NCBI RefSeq assembly: GCF_003259745.1
Contig: NZ_QLMC01000003.1
Location: 496,001-560,000, forward strand
Direction: 5' to 3'
Source of the DNA: Larkinella arboricola
GTDB taxonomy: Bacteria; Bacteroidota; Bacteroidia; Cytophagales; Spirosomataceae
DNA: 64,000 bases
Shown here: positions 17,148-26,549 of the stretch, in pieces
Layout of the letters: each line of letters opens with the position of its first letter
Numbering within the stretch: the stretch's first letter is position 1
Made by a program: the position numbers and the translations under genes
The notes under the pieces: generated by a model
What the model was told of the DNA's origin: nothing
Databases searched by the model: none
What the model saw: the letters and a program-made list of their open reading frames with translations, nothing else

Positions 17148-17807
17148 TTATTCCTCGTCTTCTTTCTTACGAAATTTAATCAGACGCGTCCGGTTTTCCT
17201 CACCGTTCAGGAGTCGGGTGATGTTTTTCTGGTGAGTCAGCACCACGAACAGGAAAACGACCACGCCAAAGACGATCAGCAACGGGTGTTCTTTCTGCCC
17301 AAATACCTGGAGCAGCAACAGCACCGGAAAAGCCAGAGCCGCCATCATAGAGCCCAGCGAAACGTATTGAGAAGCAATAACGACAACCAGAAAAATACCG
17401 ATGCAAACCGCGGCCACTTCCGGGTGGATGGCCAGTACCATGCCCAGCAGGGACGCCACACCTTTACCCCCTTTAAAATCGGCCAGAATTGGGAAGCAGT
17501 GCCCGATGACGGCCACCAATCCAAAAACCAGCTTGAAAGTCAGAATTTCGTGGGTGCCGATGACATCAAAATACCACAGCAGTGAAGATAAAATGGTGGC
17601 GGTATAGCCTTTCAGCACATCAATCAGCATCACGATGGTTCCGGCCCGTTTGCCCAGCACCCGAAAGGTATTCGTAGCGCCGGCATTACCACTTCCGTAA
17701 TTGCGAATGTCTAATCCAAAAAACCCCTCTCCATACCAAACGGCGGTCGGAATCGAACCCAGCAAGTAAGCTAATAACGTCGTTGCAATAATCAATAATA
17801 CGTTCAT
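17148..17807 (-). CDS. plsY: Glycerol-3-phosphate acyltransferase PlsY
   Basis: A 219-residue inner-membrane acyltransferase that transfers the acyl group from acyl-phosphate to glycerol-3-phosphate, the first committed step of phospholipid synthesis. PlsY motifs are clear: motif 1 LLGSIPTAVWYG with RNYGSGNAGATN (about 16-46), motif 2 GHCFPILADFKGGKG near 105-119, and a third region toward the end. Five or more hydrophobic helices alternate with these cytoplasmic-face loops. The C-terminus is charged (RKKEDEE). It is monocistronic, with a strong terminator downstream. Confidence 0.95.
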   Translation of the reverse strand: MNVLLIIATTLLAYLLGSIPTAVWYGEGFFGLDIRNYGSGNAGATNTFRVLGKRAGTIVMLIDVLKGYTATILSSLLWYFDVIGTHEILTFKLVFGLVAVIGHCFPILADFKGGKGVASLLGMVLAIHPEVAAVCIGIFLVVVIASQYVSLGSMMAALAFPVLLLLQVFGQKEHPLLIVFGVVVFLFVVLTHQKNITRLLNGEENRTRLIKFRKKEDEE

Positions 17808-18332
17808 TCAAGAAATCTACCGCTTCGGCGGTGCGACTGACATTGAGTAATAATTAATACAGAACCACCCGGAAACCAGGTGCGCAAAGACTTATAATGT
17901 AGAAATTCTTGGTGGGCGGTAACAGCTACCGAACGACAAATTTAACTAAAAATAGAACGCTGTTACCTTTTAATAACACACAAACAATGAAAAATATTCG
18001 TTTAATACCAACTAATTCACATGAAAAAATTGACGTTTATCGGTAAAAACCATACTCAGTACAACTTTTCAGATAAGAATTGGACGAAATAAAGGCAGCC
18101 TTCCTGACCCATTTCCATCTGAAACGTGCGGAAGGTTCATGAATAACTCCAGAATTTGCGAAGTGTTTGGTGCCGTCTATCGTCCGCTAACCCCACCCAA
18201 TAAGGCAAAATGGGCCAAATTAACCGGTTTTAAGTCATTTCAGACGTATTTCTTACCCGCGCATTGATCCCAGTAAGAGGTTGACTGAGGGCTTGAAAAT
18301 ACCCCCAGGTTCATTCTCTACAACTTGTTTTT
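17808..18332. other. Intergenic gap without a recognisable gene
   Basis: About 525 bases between the plsY start and the pirin stop. I find only very short frames (a 19-codon and a 23-codon frame near 17987-18092 on the plus strand) with no supporting signal. CCCCAGG (about 18303-18309) and CCTGGGG near 18344-18350 could pair across a loop of about 34 bases at the 3' end of the pirin gene, but without a T-run. The gap must hold the plsY promoter; I could not place it. Confidence 0.4.
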
Positions 18333-19250
18333 TTATGAAAAAGCCTGGGGTGGCGGTGACGATCCGGCGGGTCGGGAGTGGTCTTCCGGTAATGGTACAA
18401 ACTCTTTGTCGTCGTTGGGCGGCAGGGCAATGCGGCCCGCCTGCCAATCGGCTTTAGCCTGCTCAATCCGTTCCTTGCGGGATGAAACAAAATTCCACCA
18501 GATAAACCGTTCGCCCAGTGGCTCTCCGCCGAGCAACATGAGGGTGGTGGCTTCGCGGGCGACCAGGATGGGGTCGATACCGGGCGTAAAGACCAGCAAC
18601 TGCCCAACGCCGTAGACTTGCCCGTTTACCTCCACACTGCCTTTGGCTACATAAGCGCCCCGTTCCGGGTAACCCTGCGGCAAGCCGAAGCGTGTACCGG
18701 GCTGGAGAACAACGTGGACATAAAATAAGGGAGAATGCGTTTTCACGTCGTTTTGCAAACCGAAGGCATTTCCCGCAATGAGTCGCAGCCAGACGCCCTT
18801 GTCGGTAAAAATCGGCAGTTCCTGCGGCTGGTAATTCTCGAAGGTCGGGGCGCTTTCCTCGGCCGCTTCGGGCAGGGCTACCCAGGTCTGAATCATTTCC
18901 AGCGATCCACCCGCCAGCGTGGCCGGGTCCTCAAACCGTTCGGAGTGCGCAATTCCCCGCCCTGCCGTCATCCAGTTGACCTCGCCGGGACGAATAATTT
19001 GCTGAACACCCAGGCTATCGCGGTGCGTGACCTGCCCGTCGAACAGATAACTCACCGTGGACAAACCAATGTGCGGATGGGGTAATACATCCATGCTGGG
19101 CACCTGATCGGCAGAAAAGCTCACCGGGCCGCCGTGATCCATGAAAATAAACGGCCCAAGCATCCGGCGCAGCCGGTACGGCAGAATCCGTCGGACATGA
19201 AACCCGTTTCCAAGAGAAGCCGCCCGGGCGTCGATGATCTGATCTAGCAT
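18333..19250 (-). CDS. Pirin-family protein
   Basis: A 305-residue bicupin of the pirin family. Metal ligands line up with the canonical set: His58 and His60 (LPHPHIGLST), His102 and Glu104 (GIAHSERFE). The N-terminal signature GFHVRRILPYRLRRMLGPFIFMDHGGP is complete and the C-terminal cupin half follows. Bacterial pirins include quercetinases and redox or metabolic regulators, so the precise role is open. The ATG at 19250 was chosen over the frame's earlier ATG at 19298 because pirin homology begins there. It diverges from the bestrophin gene, with about 115 bases between the two starts. Confidence 0.9.
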   Translation of the reverse strand: MLDQIIDARAASLGNGFHVRRILPYRLRRMLGPFIFMDHGGPVSFSADQVPSMDVLPHPHIGLSTVSYLFDGQVTHRDSLGVQQIIRPGEVNWMTAGRGIAHSERFEDPATLAGGSLEMIQTWVALPEAAEESAPTFENYQPQELPIFTDKGVWLRLIAGNAFGLQNDVKTHSPLFYVHVVLQPGTRFGLPQGYPERGAYVAKGSVEVNGQVYGVGQLLVFTPGIDPILVAREATTLMLLGGEPLGERFIWWNFVSSRKERIEQAKADWQAGRIALPPNDDKEFVPLPEDHSRPAGSSPPPQAFS

Positions 19251-19366
19251 AAGAGAGTGGTTCAGCAGTGAGCGTTTGAGTAAGACTAAGATAGGCAAAT
19301 TGACCCTTTCCGGCGTAATTTAGTCACAAAAACGTATCTTGTCATCCTCCACCTACCTCCTGACGT

Positions 19367-20380
19367 ATGTTCACCACCAAACGTGTTCCATTCACCATTC
19401 TTTTTCCCTTTACCTGGCGGGCCGTCCTGCTTTTTCTGACTTACTCCTTCCTGATCTGCTTTCTGTACGACGTAATGGACTGGAAATTTCTGGCTATTCC
19501 GTTTGTTCCCGTCGCCACAATCGGTACGGCGGTGGCCTTTTATGTGGGTTTCAAAAACAATTCATCGTACGACCGGCTCTGGGAAGCCCGCCGAATCTGG
19601 GGGAGCATTACCAACGCCAGCCGGTCGTGGGCCATCATGGTACTGGATTACCTCTCTACCCAACAGGCGGCTCATCCACTCACAGACAACGAGTTACAGC
19701 AAATCCGGAAAGATTTAATTTACCGGCATCTGGCGTATATTACGGCGCTGCGGGTACAGCTTCGCCAGAAACCGGTTTGGGAACTGCACCACAACCCGGC
19801 GCACGAAGTTGTTGAACGCATTGAAGCCTTCCGGCAGTGTAGTCTGGACCAGGAACTGAGCCGGTTTTTACCTGTGACTGAGATTGAAAGCCTGATCCGG
19901 CACCCGAATCCGGCAACGTTTCTGATGCGCCAGCAGTCGGCCCAAATCCGTGATCTGCGCGAAAACGGTTTGCTCAGCGATTTTCACCATGTTGACCTGG
20001 AGCGGATGTTGGTCGAATTCTACAACCAGCAGGGTGCCTGCGAACGGATCAAATCCTTCCCGTTTCCGCGCCAGTACGCCTTTTTCAGCTACGTGTTTAC
20101 CTGGCTGTTCATCTTCGTGCTGCCTTACGGTTTACTGACCGAAATGGCGAAAGTGGGTAACTGGCACGTCTGGCTAACGATACCGTTTTTCACCATCATC
20201 GCCTGGATTTTTAACACGATGGAAATTGTGGGCGACACCAGCGAAAACCCGTTCGAGAACAGCATCAACGATGTTCCGATGACGGCCATCTGCCGCAACA
20301 TCGAAATCGACCTGCGCGATATGCTGGAAGAAACCGACTTACCCAAACGGGTTCAGGCCATCAACAACATTCTGATGTAA
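19367..20380 (+). CDS. Bestrophin-family (UPF0187/YneE-like) channel protein
   Basis: A 337-residue inner-membrane protein of the bestrophin family, which forms pentameric anion channels in eukaryotes and mostly cation-permeable channels in bacteria. The N-terminal helices (about 15-65), the conserved FYVGFKNNSSYDRLWEARRIWG block with its RxxWEAR-like signature, and the C-terminal half with two more helices followed by the family's DTSENPFENSINDVPM motif are all visible. The gene is single and ends at a bidirectional terminator shared with the convergent ThuA gene. The ion carried cannot be read from sequence. Confidence 0.9.
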   Translation: MFTTKRVPFTILFPFTWRAVLLFLTYSFLICFLYDVMDWKFLAIPFVPVATIGTAVAFYVGFKNNSSYDRLWEARRIWGSITNASRSWAIMVLDYLSTQQAAHPLTDNELQQIRKDLIYRHLAYITALRVQLRQKPVWELHHNPAHEVVERIEAFRQCSLDQELSRFLPVTEIESLIRHPNPATFLMRQQSAQIRDLRENGLLSDFHHVDLERMLVEFYNQQGACERIKSFPFPRQYAFFSYVFTWLFIFVLPYGLLTEMAKVGNWHVWLTIPFFTIIAWIFNTMEIVGDTSENPFENSINDVPMTAICRNIEIDLRDMLEETDLPKRVQAINNILM

Positions 20381-20384
20381 AAGC

Positions 20385-20412
20385 ACAAAACCCGGCCAGC
20401 GCCGGGTTTTGT
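20385..20412. terminator. Bidirectional intrinsic terminator
   Basis: Twelve-base perfect stem ACAAAACCCGGC (20385-20396) and complement (20401-20412) with tetraloop CAGC. The A/T ends of the stem give T-runs on both strands, so it serves the bestrophin gene (plus) and the convergent ThuA gene (minus). Confidence 0.85.
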
Positions 20413-20428
20413 ACAAGATTTTCAGGAT

Positions 20429-21334
20429 TTATTTGGGATGACCATACGGCACATTGATGTCCATTTTGCCTTTCCATTTTTTCGGAACCGGCTTGTTCAG
20501 CGCCCAGTGAATACTGTTGACTACCAGACGCTGGAAGGACTCAATCTGAAAATCTTCCGGGTGGCCCATCGTAGTCATGAACGCCCGACCGCCCCACTGG
20601 TTTTTCCAGGTCCAGGCTACAGGGTTATCAACCGCGGCTTTGTCGGGGTTAACGGATTTACCCATCAGCAGGGGCGTTGACCCTGCAGCCGGATAATCGG
20701 GCTTAACCCGGTAGAGCCATGACGCAACGTGAAACGACGGCTCCACACCGTTCAGAATCGGATTTTTGGCCGCTTCCGGAACGATCGTTACGTCGGTGGT
20801 GCTGTTGTGGCCGTAGTGCGTGTGTTTAGCCGCCCCACCCCAGCCCGGAGGACTCCCGAACGCAAACTCACCGAAGGCGTTCCAGCGTTGGCGCGGATCA
20901 CCGTTGGGATAATTAAAGGCGTGTGTCGTCGTCCGGAAGCCGATGACGGGTTTGCCGGATTTCAGGTATTCGTCGATGTAATTCAACTGTTCCTGCGGAA
21001 GCAGCCGCCAGCGCAGGTAAAAAACCGCCAGATCGGCTTCACGCAGGGATTCCAGACCGGGAATGTCTTTTTCGCTGGTATAATCGGGCACGGATTTCAG
21101 GACCTTCGTCCGCATACCGTAGTTTTTTTCCAGTTCGGCGGCAAGTAGCGGCAAGGTTAGCTCACTGCTGTATTCGTGGTCGCCCGTGACAAAAACAACA
21201 TACGGTTTGTCAGCCCTGGCGGAAAGAGCGGTCAGATGGCTGGCGAGGACTTCGTTTCCCGTCAGACTCAGCAGGCCGGAAAAGCCCAGCAAGCCGGAGG
21301 TCTGTTGCAAAAAAGCTCTGCGTTTGGTTTTCAT
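20429..21334 (-). CDS. Exported ThuA-domain protein
   Basis: A 301-residue protein of the ThuA-like glutamine-amidotransferase-fold superfamily. The ATG at 21334 gives MKTKRRAFLQQTSGLLGFSGL, a twin-arginine signal (RRAFLQ) followed by a hydrophobic stretch, so a folded protein is probably exported to the periplasm. The ThuA core shows VVFVTGDHEYSSE at the start, GLESLREADLAVFYLRW in the middle and AFMTTMGHPEDFQ near the end. ThuA proteins accompany sugar-uptake and oxidation genes, including trehalose and keto-sugar pathways, but their catalysis is poorly defined. It lies 165 bases downstream of the SusD gene on the same strand, with an inverted repeat between. Confidence 0.85.
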   Translation of the reverse strand: MKTKRRAFLQQTSGLLGFSGLLSLTGNEVLASHLTALSARADKPYVVFVTGDHEYSSELTLPLLAAELEKNYGMRTKVLKSVPDYTSEKDIPGLESLREADLAVFYLRWRLLPQEQLNYIDEYLKSGKPVIGFRTTTHAFNYPNGDPRQRWNAFGEFAFGSPPGWGGAAKHTHYGHNSTTDVTIVPEAAKNPILNGVEPSFHVASWLYRVKPDYPAAGSTPLLMGKSVNPDKAAVDNPVAWTWKNQWGGRAFMTTMGHPEDFQIESFQRLVVNSIHWALNKPVPKKWKGKMDINVPYGHPK

Positions 21335-21433
21335 GAAACGTCGGTTTTGGGTCACGGAAAATTCTTACTGATAAGTCGAATGAGCGCCGAATATACCCAT
21401 TAATTTATTGCAAACTCATTTTTAGCGTAGCCA

Positions 21434-21482
21434 ACCGGGTTTCGTCACCATGAAAATACTGCGCATGGTAACAAAACCCGGT
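21434..21482. repeat. Nested inverted repeat between the SusD and ThuA genes
   Basis: Outer arms ACCGGGTTT (21434-21442) and AAACCCGGT (21474-21482), and inner arms ACCATG (21447-21452) and CATGGT (21464-21469). No T-run follows on either strand, so it is more likely an mRNA-stabilising or processing hairpin, or a partial terminator, than a simple intrinsic terminator. Confidence 0.6.
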
Positions 21483-21499
21483 CTGGCAAAAGCGGTTTA

Positions 21500-23005
21500 C
21501 TAATACCCCGGATTCTGAACCAGCTTATTGTTGTTCCGGATTTCCGCCGTTGGAATCGGGAAGAGCAACTCGCGTTCTTTCAGGACCGGACCGTACGAAA
21601 ACTTGTGGCCGACGTAGTTTTCAAAAGTCTTCGTGGTCACGTTGAACGCCTTCCGAAGCCGGACCATGTCAAACCAGGTTTTATTTTCAAAGCTCAGTTC
21701 ATACCAGCGTTCTTTCCAGACGGCTTCCCGCAGTTGCTCCTTGGTCAGCCCGGTCAGGTTGGGCAAATTCGCCCGCCGACGGATTTTATTGACGGCTTCG
21801 TAGGCTTCCGCCGTGGGGCCGCCCACTTCGTTCTGGGCTTCAGCATAAATAAGCAGGACTTCGGCGTAGCGCATCAGCGGCCAGTTCAGATCGCTGCTGG
21901 TGGTGGTTAGCTGGGCCGCCGTATCGAAGTGCTTATAAATGTAATACCCGCCCAGATCGACGGTTTGCGAACGGTTATCGCTCAGCGTATAGGTCCGGTA
22001 ATAAAACTGCTTTTCCTCGGCCCGCTTGTCGCCTTTGGCATACGACTCCACAAACTCCTTGTTGGCAAAAATAGCCCCGGTTTCGTCGGAATAGGCCGAA
22101 ATGCCCTGGTTGTACGGAATAATGGACGTTTGCCAGTTGGACGGTTGAATGTTGGCGGCAAACTGAACCATAAAGATGTTTTCGCCAATGTTCTTCTTGC
22201 TCGGGTCGTGCAGATCGTCATACGACGGAAACAGGCTATACTGGTTTGACGCAATCACTTCGTTGGCCTTGTCGGCGGCTTTCTTGTAATACTCCGCCCC
22301 TTTCTGTAGCGGATAACCCGCCATTGTCAGGTATACGCTCGCCAGCAGCGACTTCACTGCCCCCATCGACACCCGACCGGTTTTGTCCAGATACGGCAGC
22401 CCGGAGGCTTCGGCTTCGGTCAGATCGGCAACGATTAAATTGTAAACGGCTTCTTCGGTGGCAGCTTCCGGATATAAGTTCTCCGACGTTAAACCGACGG
22501 GATCGGTGATGATGGGGATTTTACCAAAAATCCGGACCAGGTTGTAATAATACCACGCCCGCAGAAACCGTGCTTCGCCCAAGACTTTCTTCTTGGCGGC
22601 TTCGTCCATCGCAATCCCCGGAATTTTGGCAATCGCCAGGTTGGCGTTTCCAATGCCTTTGTAACTGCTGACCCAGTACACCCGGCCATATTCGTTATCC
22701 GAGTTGTTGACTAGATTGCGCACAAAAATGCTGTTCACGGCCTGCCCTAACTCGGTGTTGGCCAGTCCGGTCGCAAACTCCAGCATCATCCAGGGTGCTC
22801 CGCCAAAACCACCCCCGGTCGTGGTTTTCAGGGCGTCGTAAATGGAATTGACCGCGCTGACGGCGTGTTCGGGCTTGGTGAAATAATTTTCGACGGTAAA
22901 ATTGGAACGATCGGATTCGTCCAGAAAGTCGGAACAACCGGCCCCGCTCAGCATCAGGGCCGTGCAGAGCATCCATTGACCAACGGTTTTTAGGTTTCTT
23001 TTCAT
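21500..23005 (-). CDS. SusD/RagB-family nutrient-binding outer-membrane lipoprotein
   Basis: A 501-residue surface lipoprotein that captures a nutrient and hands it to the SusC barrel encoded 21 bases upstream. A lipoprotein signal with Cys24 (LSGAGC) precedes the SusD N-terminal region (FLDESDRSNFTVENYFTKPEHAVSA), a TPR-like helical core (FLRAWYYYNLVRIFGKIP) and the C-terminal RagB region (RYAEVLLIYAEAQNEVGG, ELSFENKTWFDMVRL). The length and start are normal. No glycoside hydrolase is encoded beside it, so the ligand cannot be inferred. Confidence 0.95.
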   Translation of the reverse strand: MKRNLKTVGQWMLCTALMLSGAGCSDFLDESDRSNFTVENYFTKPEHAVSAVNSIYDALKTTTGGGFGGAPWMMLEFATGLANTELGQAVNSIFVRNLVNNSDNEYGRVYWVSSYKGIGNANLAIAKIPGIAMDEAAKKKVLGEARFLRAWYYYNLVRIFGKIPIITDPVGLTSENLYPEAATEEAVYNLIVADLTEAEASGLPYLDKTGRVSMGAVKSLLASVYLTMAGYPLQKGAEYYKKAADKANEVIASNQYSLFPSYDDLHDPSKKNIGENIFMVQFAANIQPSNWQTSIIPYNQGISAYSDETGAIFANKEFVESYAKGDKRAEEKQFYYRTYTLSDNRSQTVDLGGYYIYKHFDTAAQLTTTSSDLNWPLMRYAEVLLIYAEAQNEVGGPTAEAYEAVNKIRRRANLPNLTGLTKEQLREAVWKERWYELSFENKTWFDMVRLRKAFNVTTKTFENYVGHKFSYGPVLKERELLFPIPTAEIRNNNKLVQNPGY

Positions 23006-23026
23006 CGTAATGACAGGTTAGGAGGG

Positions 23027-26000
23027 TTATAGACCAATGTTCAGACCGACCATAAACACGCGCGGTTTCGGATAATCGTACAGCGCAACACCCTGATCGA
23101 AGGCATTGCCGGTGGTCGATACTTCCGGATCATAGCCCGGATACTTGGTGCTCAGGAAGAAGTTCTGCACCGATGCGTAGGCCCGCAGCCGGTTTAGCTT
23201 CAACTTATTAACGGTTTCAGACGGGAACGTGTACGCAAACAGCAGGTTCCGGCCCCGCAGAAACGAACCGTCCTTCACGCGGTGCGTATCTTCGTTGGTG
23301 TTATAACCGGCAGATACGGGCCGCAATTGGGCAATGGGCGTATTCTGATTTTCGGGCGTCCAGGCATTCAGCACGGTTTTGAAACTATTGGCAATCCCCT
23401 GACGGTCTTCCGCCGAGTGTTCGCTGCGGTACAGCACGTCGTTACCGCTCATAAACTGCAAATCCACCGTCAAATCGAAGTTTTTGTACTTAAACGTGTT
23501 CAGGAACGTACCAAACATATTCGGAATCCCCCGACCGATAATCACGCGGTCTTTGTCGTTGATTACCCCGTCCTGGTTCACATCCTGGTACTTCACGTCG
23601 CCCGGTCTTTTCAGGTATTTAGTCGCTTCCGACTCTTCCGACGTACTCCAGGTACCCTGGTGAACAAAGCCGAAGAACGACCCTACCGGCTCCCCTTCCC
23701 GCACCACCGTTGAACCCACAAAAATGTCGGAACCGCCGGTCAGGGCAATCACCTTGTTTTTGTTGAACGAAATATTGAAGGTGGTGTTCCAGGAGAAATC
23801 GCCCGCGTTGAGGTTGACGGTATTCAGGGCAAATTCGATTCCCCGGTTTTCCATGCTGCCCACGTTTTTCGAAACCGTCTCATAGCCACTGCTGTACGGT
23901 ACTGGCGCACTCAGCAACATATCGGTTGTCAGCTTTCGGTACAAATCGACTTCGACCGCAATTCGATTCTGGAACAGGCCCAGTTCAAGACCGGCGTCGA
24001 TCTGGTGCGTTTTTTCCCAGCGCAGATCCGGGTTGGCCAGCCGCCCCATTCCGATACCGATGGCCCGCGTCCCACCGAAGATGACCGAATAGTTGCCCAT
24101 TCCGGCCAGCGCCTGATACGCCGTGATTTCGGAGTTACCCGTGACCCCGTAACTGGTCCGGATTTTCAGGTTGGATATAGCCGGAACGTCTTTCATGAAA
24201 TCTTCTTCGGTTACGCGCCAGGCCAGAGCCGCCGAGGGGAAAAAGGCGTAACGGTTTTCCGAACCGAATTTGGAAGAACCGTCAATCCGACCCGTCAGCG
24301 TCAGCAGGTATTTGTCTTTCAGACCGTAGTTGATCCGGCCAAAGTAGGAGTTTAGGCCATACGCCACCGCCGACGAACTCGGAGCCTGCGGGTTGGAACC
24401 GGCACCCAGGTTGTTGAACAGAAAGTAGTCATCCTGAAAATTCTGCGTGGATGCGGCCGCCGTAAACCGGTCGACGTGCTGCCAGGAAAGCCCCAGCAGT
24501 CCCGTAAACGAGTGGATGTTATTGAACTGGCGGTTGTAGGTCAGGTAGTTCTCGAACTGCCACGAATTGTGCCGTTCATTGGTGACGGTAGCAATCCCGT
24601 TCTGATTGCGGGAAATGTAGTTCAGCGTCCGGCCACTGTAGAGGTCAATGCGTTGGTTGATGATGTTGGCCCCGACGGTCGTGCGCAGCTCCAGCCCTTT
24701 CGCCAGATTGAGGTTGGCATATACGTTTCCGAGCAACGTCTGGGTTTTGATGTAATTCAGCCGCTCTTTCAGGATGTTGATCGGGTTGCCGCCCCCTTCC
24801 ATGCCGGGGTAATCTTCGTTGCCGCCCCAGCGACCGTCCGGGTATTTGACGGGAATAATGGGCAGGGCTTCCAGCACCTGACGCATGGCAATAATACCGC
24901 CCGCGCCCAGCGGATCGATCTGGTTTTCGTTCTGATCATTATAGCTCAGGCTCCCACCCACTTTCAACCAGCTTTTAATCTGGCTGTCGAACACAAACCG
25001 GGCAGAATACCGTTTCAGCCACGATTCTTTTACCAGACCGTTTTCGTTGCGGTAACCGAGGTACACCCCGTAGCTGTCGTTGGCGTTTCCGCCGGAGAAC
25101 GATAGTTGGTGGTTTTGCGTGAAGGCTTTCTGAAAGGCTTCGTCCTGCCAGTCGGTATTGTACAGCGGTTTTCCGTTGGCATCGAACAACAGCGGATTGG
25201 TGCGCTTGGTTTTGGGGTCTTTGTATTTACCGCCCGCCCAGCCGACAGGATCGTATTTCTGAGCATTCTGATAGGCAATATCTTCTACCCGCAGAAACTC
25301 CTCCGAATTGAGCAATTCCAGTTTGCGGGGCAGTACGCCAACGCTCAAATCGGTATCGTACGTCACGCGGCCACCGGTCTGACTCCCCCGCTTGGTGGTC
25401 ACCAGAATAACACCGTTGGCACCCCGGGCTCCGTAAATCGCCGTGGCCGATGCGTCTTTCAGGACCTCGATACTCGCAATATCGTTCGGGTTAATGTAGT
25501 CGATGGGCGTACTTCCGTTGGTCAGGCCGCTGGCGTTCAGGATAACGCCGTCGATAACGTACAGGGGGTTGTTGGCCACACTCACGGAGGTATTCCCCCG
25601 AATCCGGATGTTGGCCCGACCGCCCGGACGACCCGAGTTAACCGAAACGTTCACCCCCGTAATTCGGCCCGAAAGCCCCTGATTAAGCGAAGCAGCCGGA
25701 CGCTCCTGCAATACTTCGGCTTTCACCGTTCCGACGGCCCCGGTCAAATCCGACTTCCGCTGAACACCGTACCCCACCACCACGACTTCATTCAGCGTTT
25801 TCTGGTCGGGCGCGAGCTGCACATTGATGGTGGTGCGGTTGCCAATGTTCACCTCCTGATTCAGATAGCCCACAAACGAAAAAACCAGCGTAGCAGCGTC
25901 ATCCGGTACGTTCAGTTTGTAATTCCCTTCGCCATCGGTCGACGTACCGCGCGTCGTGTTTTTCACCACCACGCTGACGCCGGGCAACGGTTCGCCGGTT

Positions 26001-26515
26001 TCGCTTTTCACCGAACCGCTGATGGTCTTTTCCACCGCCATAACCTCAGCCGATGTAACGGCAGCACCGGCCCCATCCGGGAGCTTTTCGGGGGTTGACG
26101 ACTGGGCTACGAGTTGCCCCAGCGAAAGCGAAGCCTCAAGCCCCGCTATCTTTGTACTTTTCTTTTCATGGAGAATCAGATACGAACTGGCGTTCACCTT
26201 TCTATACCGGAAACCGATTGGCCGCAAGATGGCGCTCAGGTTTTTCTCCAGACTCACATCAGAGCGAATCGTTCCGGCCGCTACGGAAACGCCTTCCACG
26301 GCCTGTACTTCAAAAAGAATGTCGACGTGGTAGCGTGTTTTCAGTTCTGTCAGCACATCCTTGAGCTGGCGGGGGGCACCGGCAAAAAGCCGACGGTTTA
26401 GGGGCTGTGCGTTGCCAGCCAGCAGGTCAGACTGCGTCCATCCCGGCTGTAAATTCAGCAACAGGAAGGAGAGCAGAAGTCCCGTTTTGGAAACTTTCTG
26501 GATAGAGTTTTTCAT
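23027..26515 (-). CDS. SusC/RagA-family TonB-dependent receptor with N-terminal STN signalling domain
   Basis: A 1162-residue outer-membrane transporter. Order of parts: signal peptide (1-27), an STN/secretin-N signalling domain (about 48-117), a linker, a CarboxypepD_reg domain (about 165-238), a TonB box-like LNEVVVVGYG (241-250), the plug with RGNTSVSVANNPLYVIDGV, then a barrel to the C-terminal aromatic strand. The STN domain contacts a FecR-type anti-sigma factor, and one is encoded 34 bases upstream. Cargo binding is therefore predicted to signal to the ECF sigma factor at 27638-28327. It acts as a complex with the downstream SusD protein. Confidence 0.96.
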   Translation of the reverse strand: MKNSIQKVSKTGLLLSFLLLNLQPGWTQSDLLAGNAQPLNRRLFAGAPRQLKDVLTELKTRYHVDILFEVQAVEGVSVAAGTIRSDVSLEKNLSAILRPIGFRYRKVNASSYLILHEKKSTKIAGLEASLSLGQLVAQSSTPEKLPDGAGAAVTSAEVMAVEKTISGSVKSETGEPLPGVSVVVKNTTRGTSTDGEGNYKLNVPDDAATLVFSFVGYLNQEVNIGNRTTINVQLAPDQKTLNEVVVVGYGVQRKSDLTGAVGTVKAEVLQERPAASLNQGLSGRITGVNVSVNSGRPGGRANIRIRGNTSVSVANNPLYVIDGVILNASGLTNGSTPIDYINPNDIASIEVLKDASATAIYGARGANGVILVTTKRGSQTGGRVTYDTDLSVGVLPRKLELLNSEEFLRVEDIAYQNAQKYDPVGWAGGKYKDPKTKRTNPLLFDANGKPLYNTDWQDEAFQKAFTQNHQLSFSGGNANDSYGVYLGYRNENGLVKESWLKRYSARFVFDSQIKSWLKVGGSLSYNDQNENQIDPLGAGGIIAMRQVLEALPIIPVKYPDGRWGGNEDYPGMEGGGNPINILKERLNYIKTQTLLGNVYANLNLAKGLELRTTVGANIINQRIDLYSGRTLNYISRNQNGIATVTNERHNSWQFENYLTYNRQFNNIHSFTGLLGLSWQHVDRFTAAASTQNFQDDYFLFNNLGAGSNPQAPSSSAVAYGLNSYFGRINYGLKDKYLLTLTGRIDGSSKFGSENRYAFFPSAALAWRVTEEDFMKDVPAISNLKIRTSYGVTGNSEITAYQALAGMGNYSVIFGGTRAIGIGMGRLANPDLRWEKTHQIDAGLELGLFQNRIAVEVDLYRKLTTDMLLSAPVPYSSGYETVSKNVGSMENRGIEFALNTVNLNAGDFSWNTTFNISFNKNKVIALTGGSDIFVGSTVVREGEPVGSFFGFVHQGTWSTSEESEATKYLKRPGDVKYQDVNQDGVINDKDRVIIGRGIPNMFGTFLNTFKYKNFDLTVDLQFMSGNDVLYRSEHSAEDRQGIANSFKTVLNAWTPENQNTPIAQLRPVSAGYNTNEDTHRVKDGSFLRGRNLLFAYTFPSETVNKLKLNRLRAYASVQNFFLSTKYPGYDPEVSTTGNAFDQGVALYDYPKPRVFMVGLNIGL

Positions 26516-26549
26516 AAAAACAGGGATAAGGGATATTAAGTGAGATTGG

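Noticed and set aside
18253-18447. Minus-strand frame overlapping the 3' end of the pirin gene
   Set aside because: A shadow in another frame of the pirin gene with no motif; the gap itself holds no supported gene.
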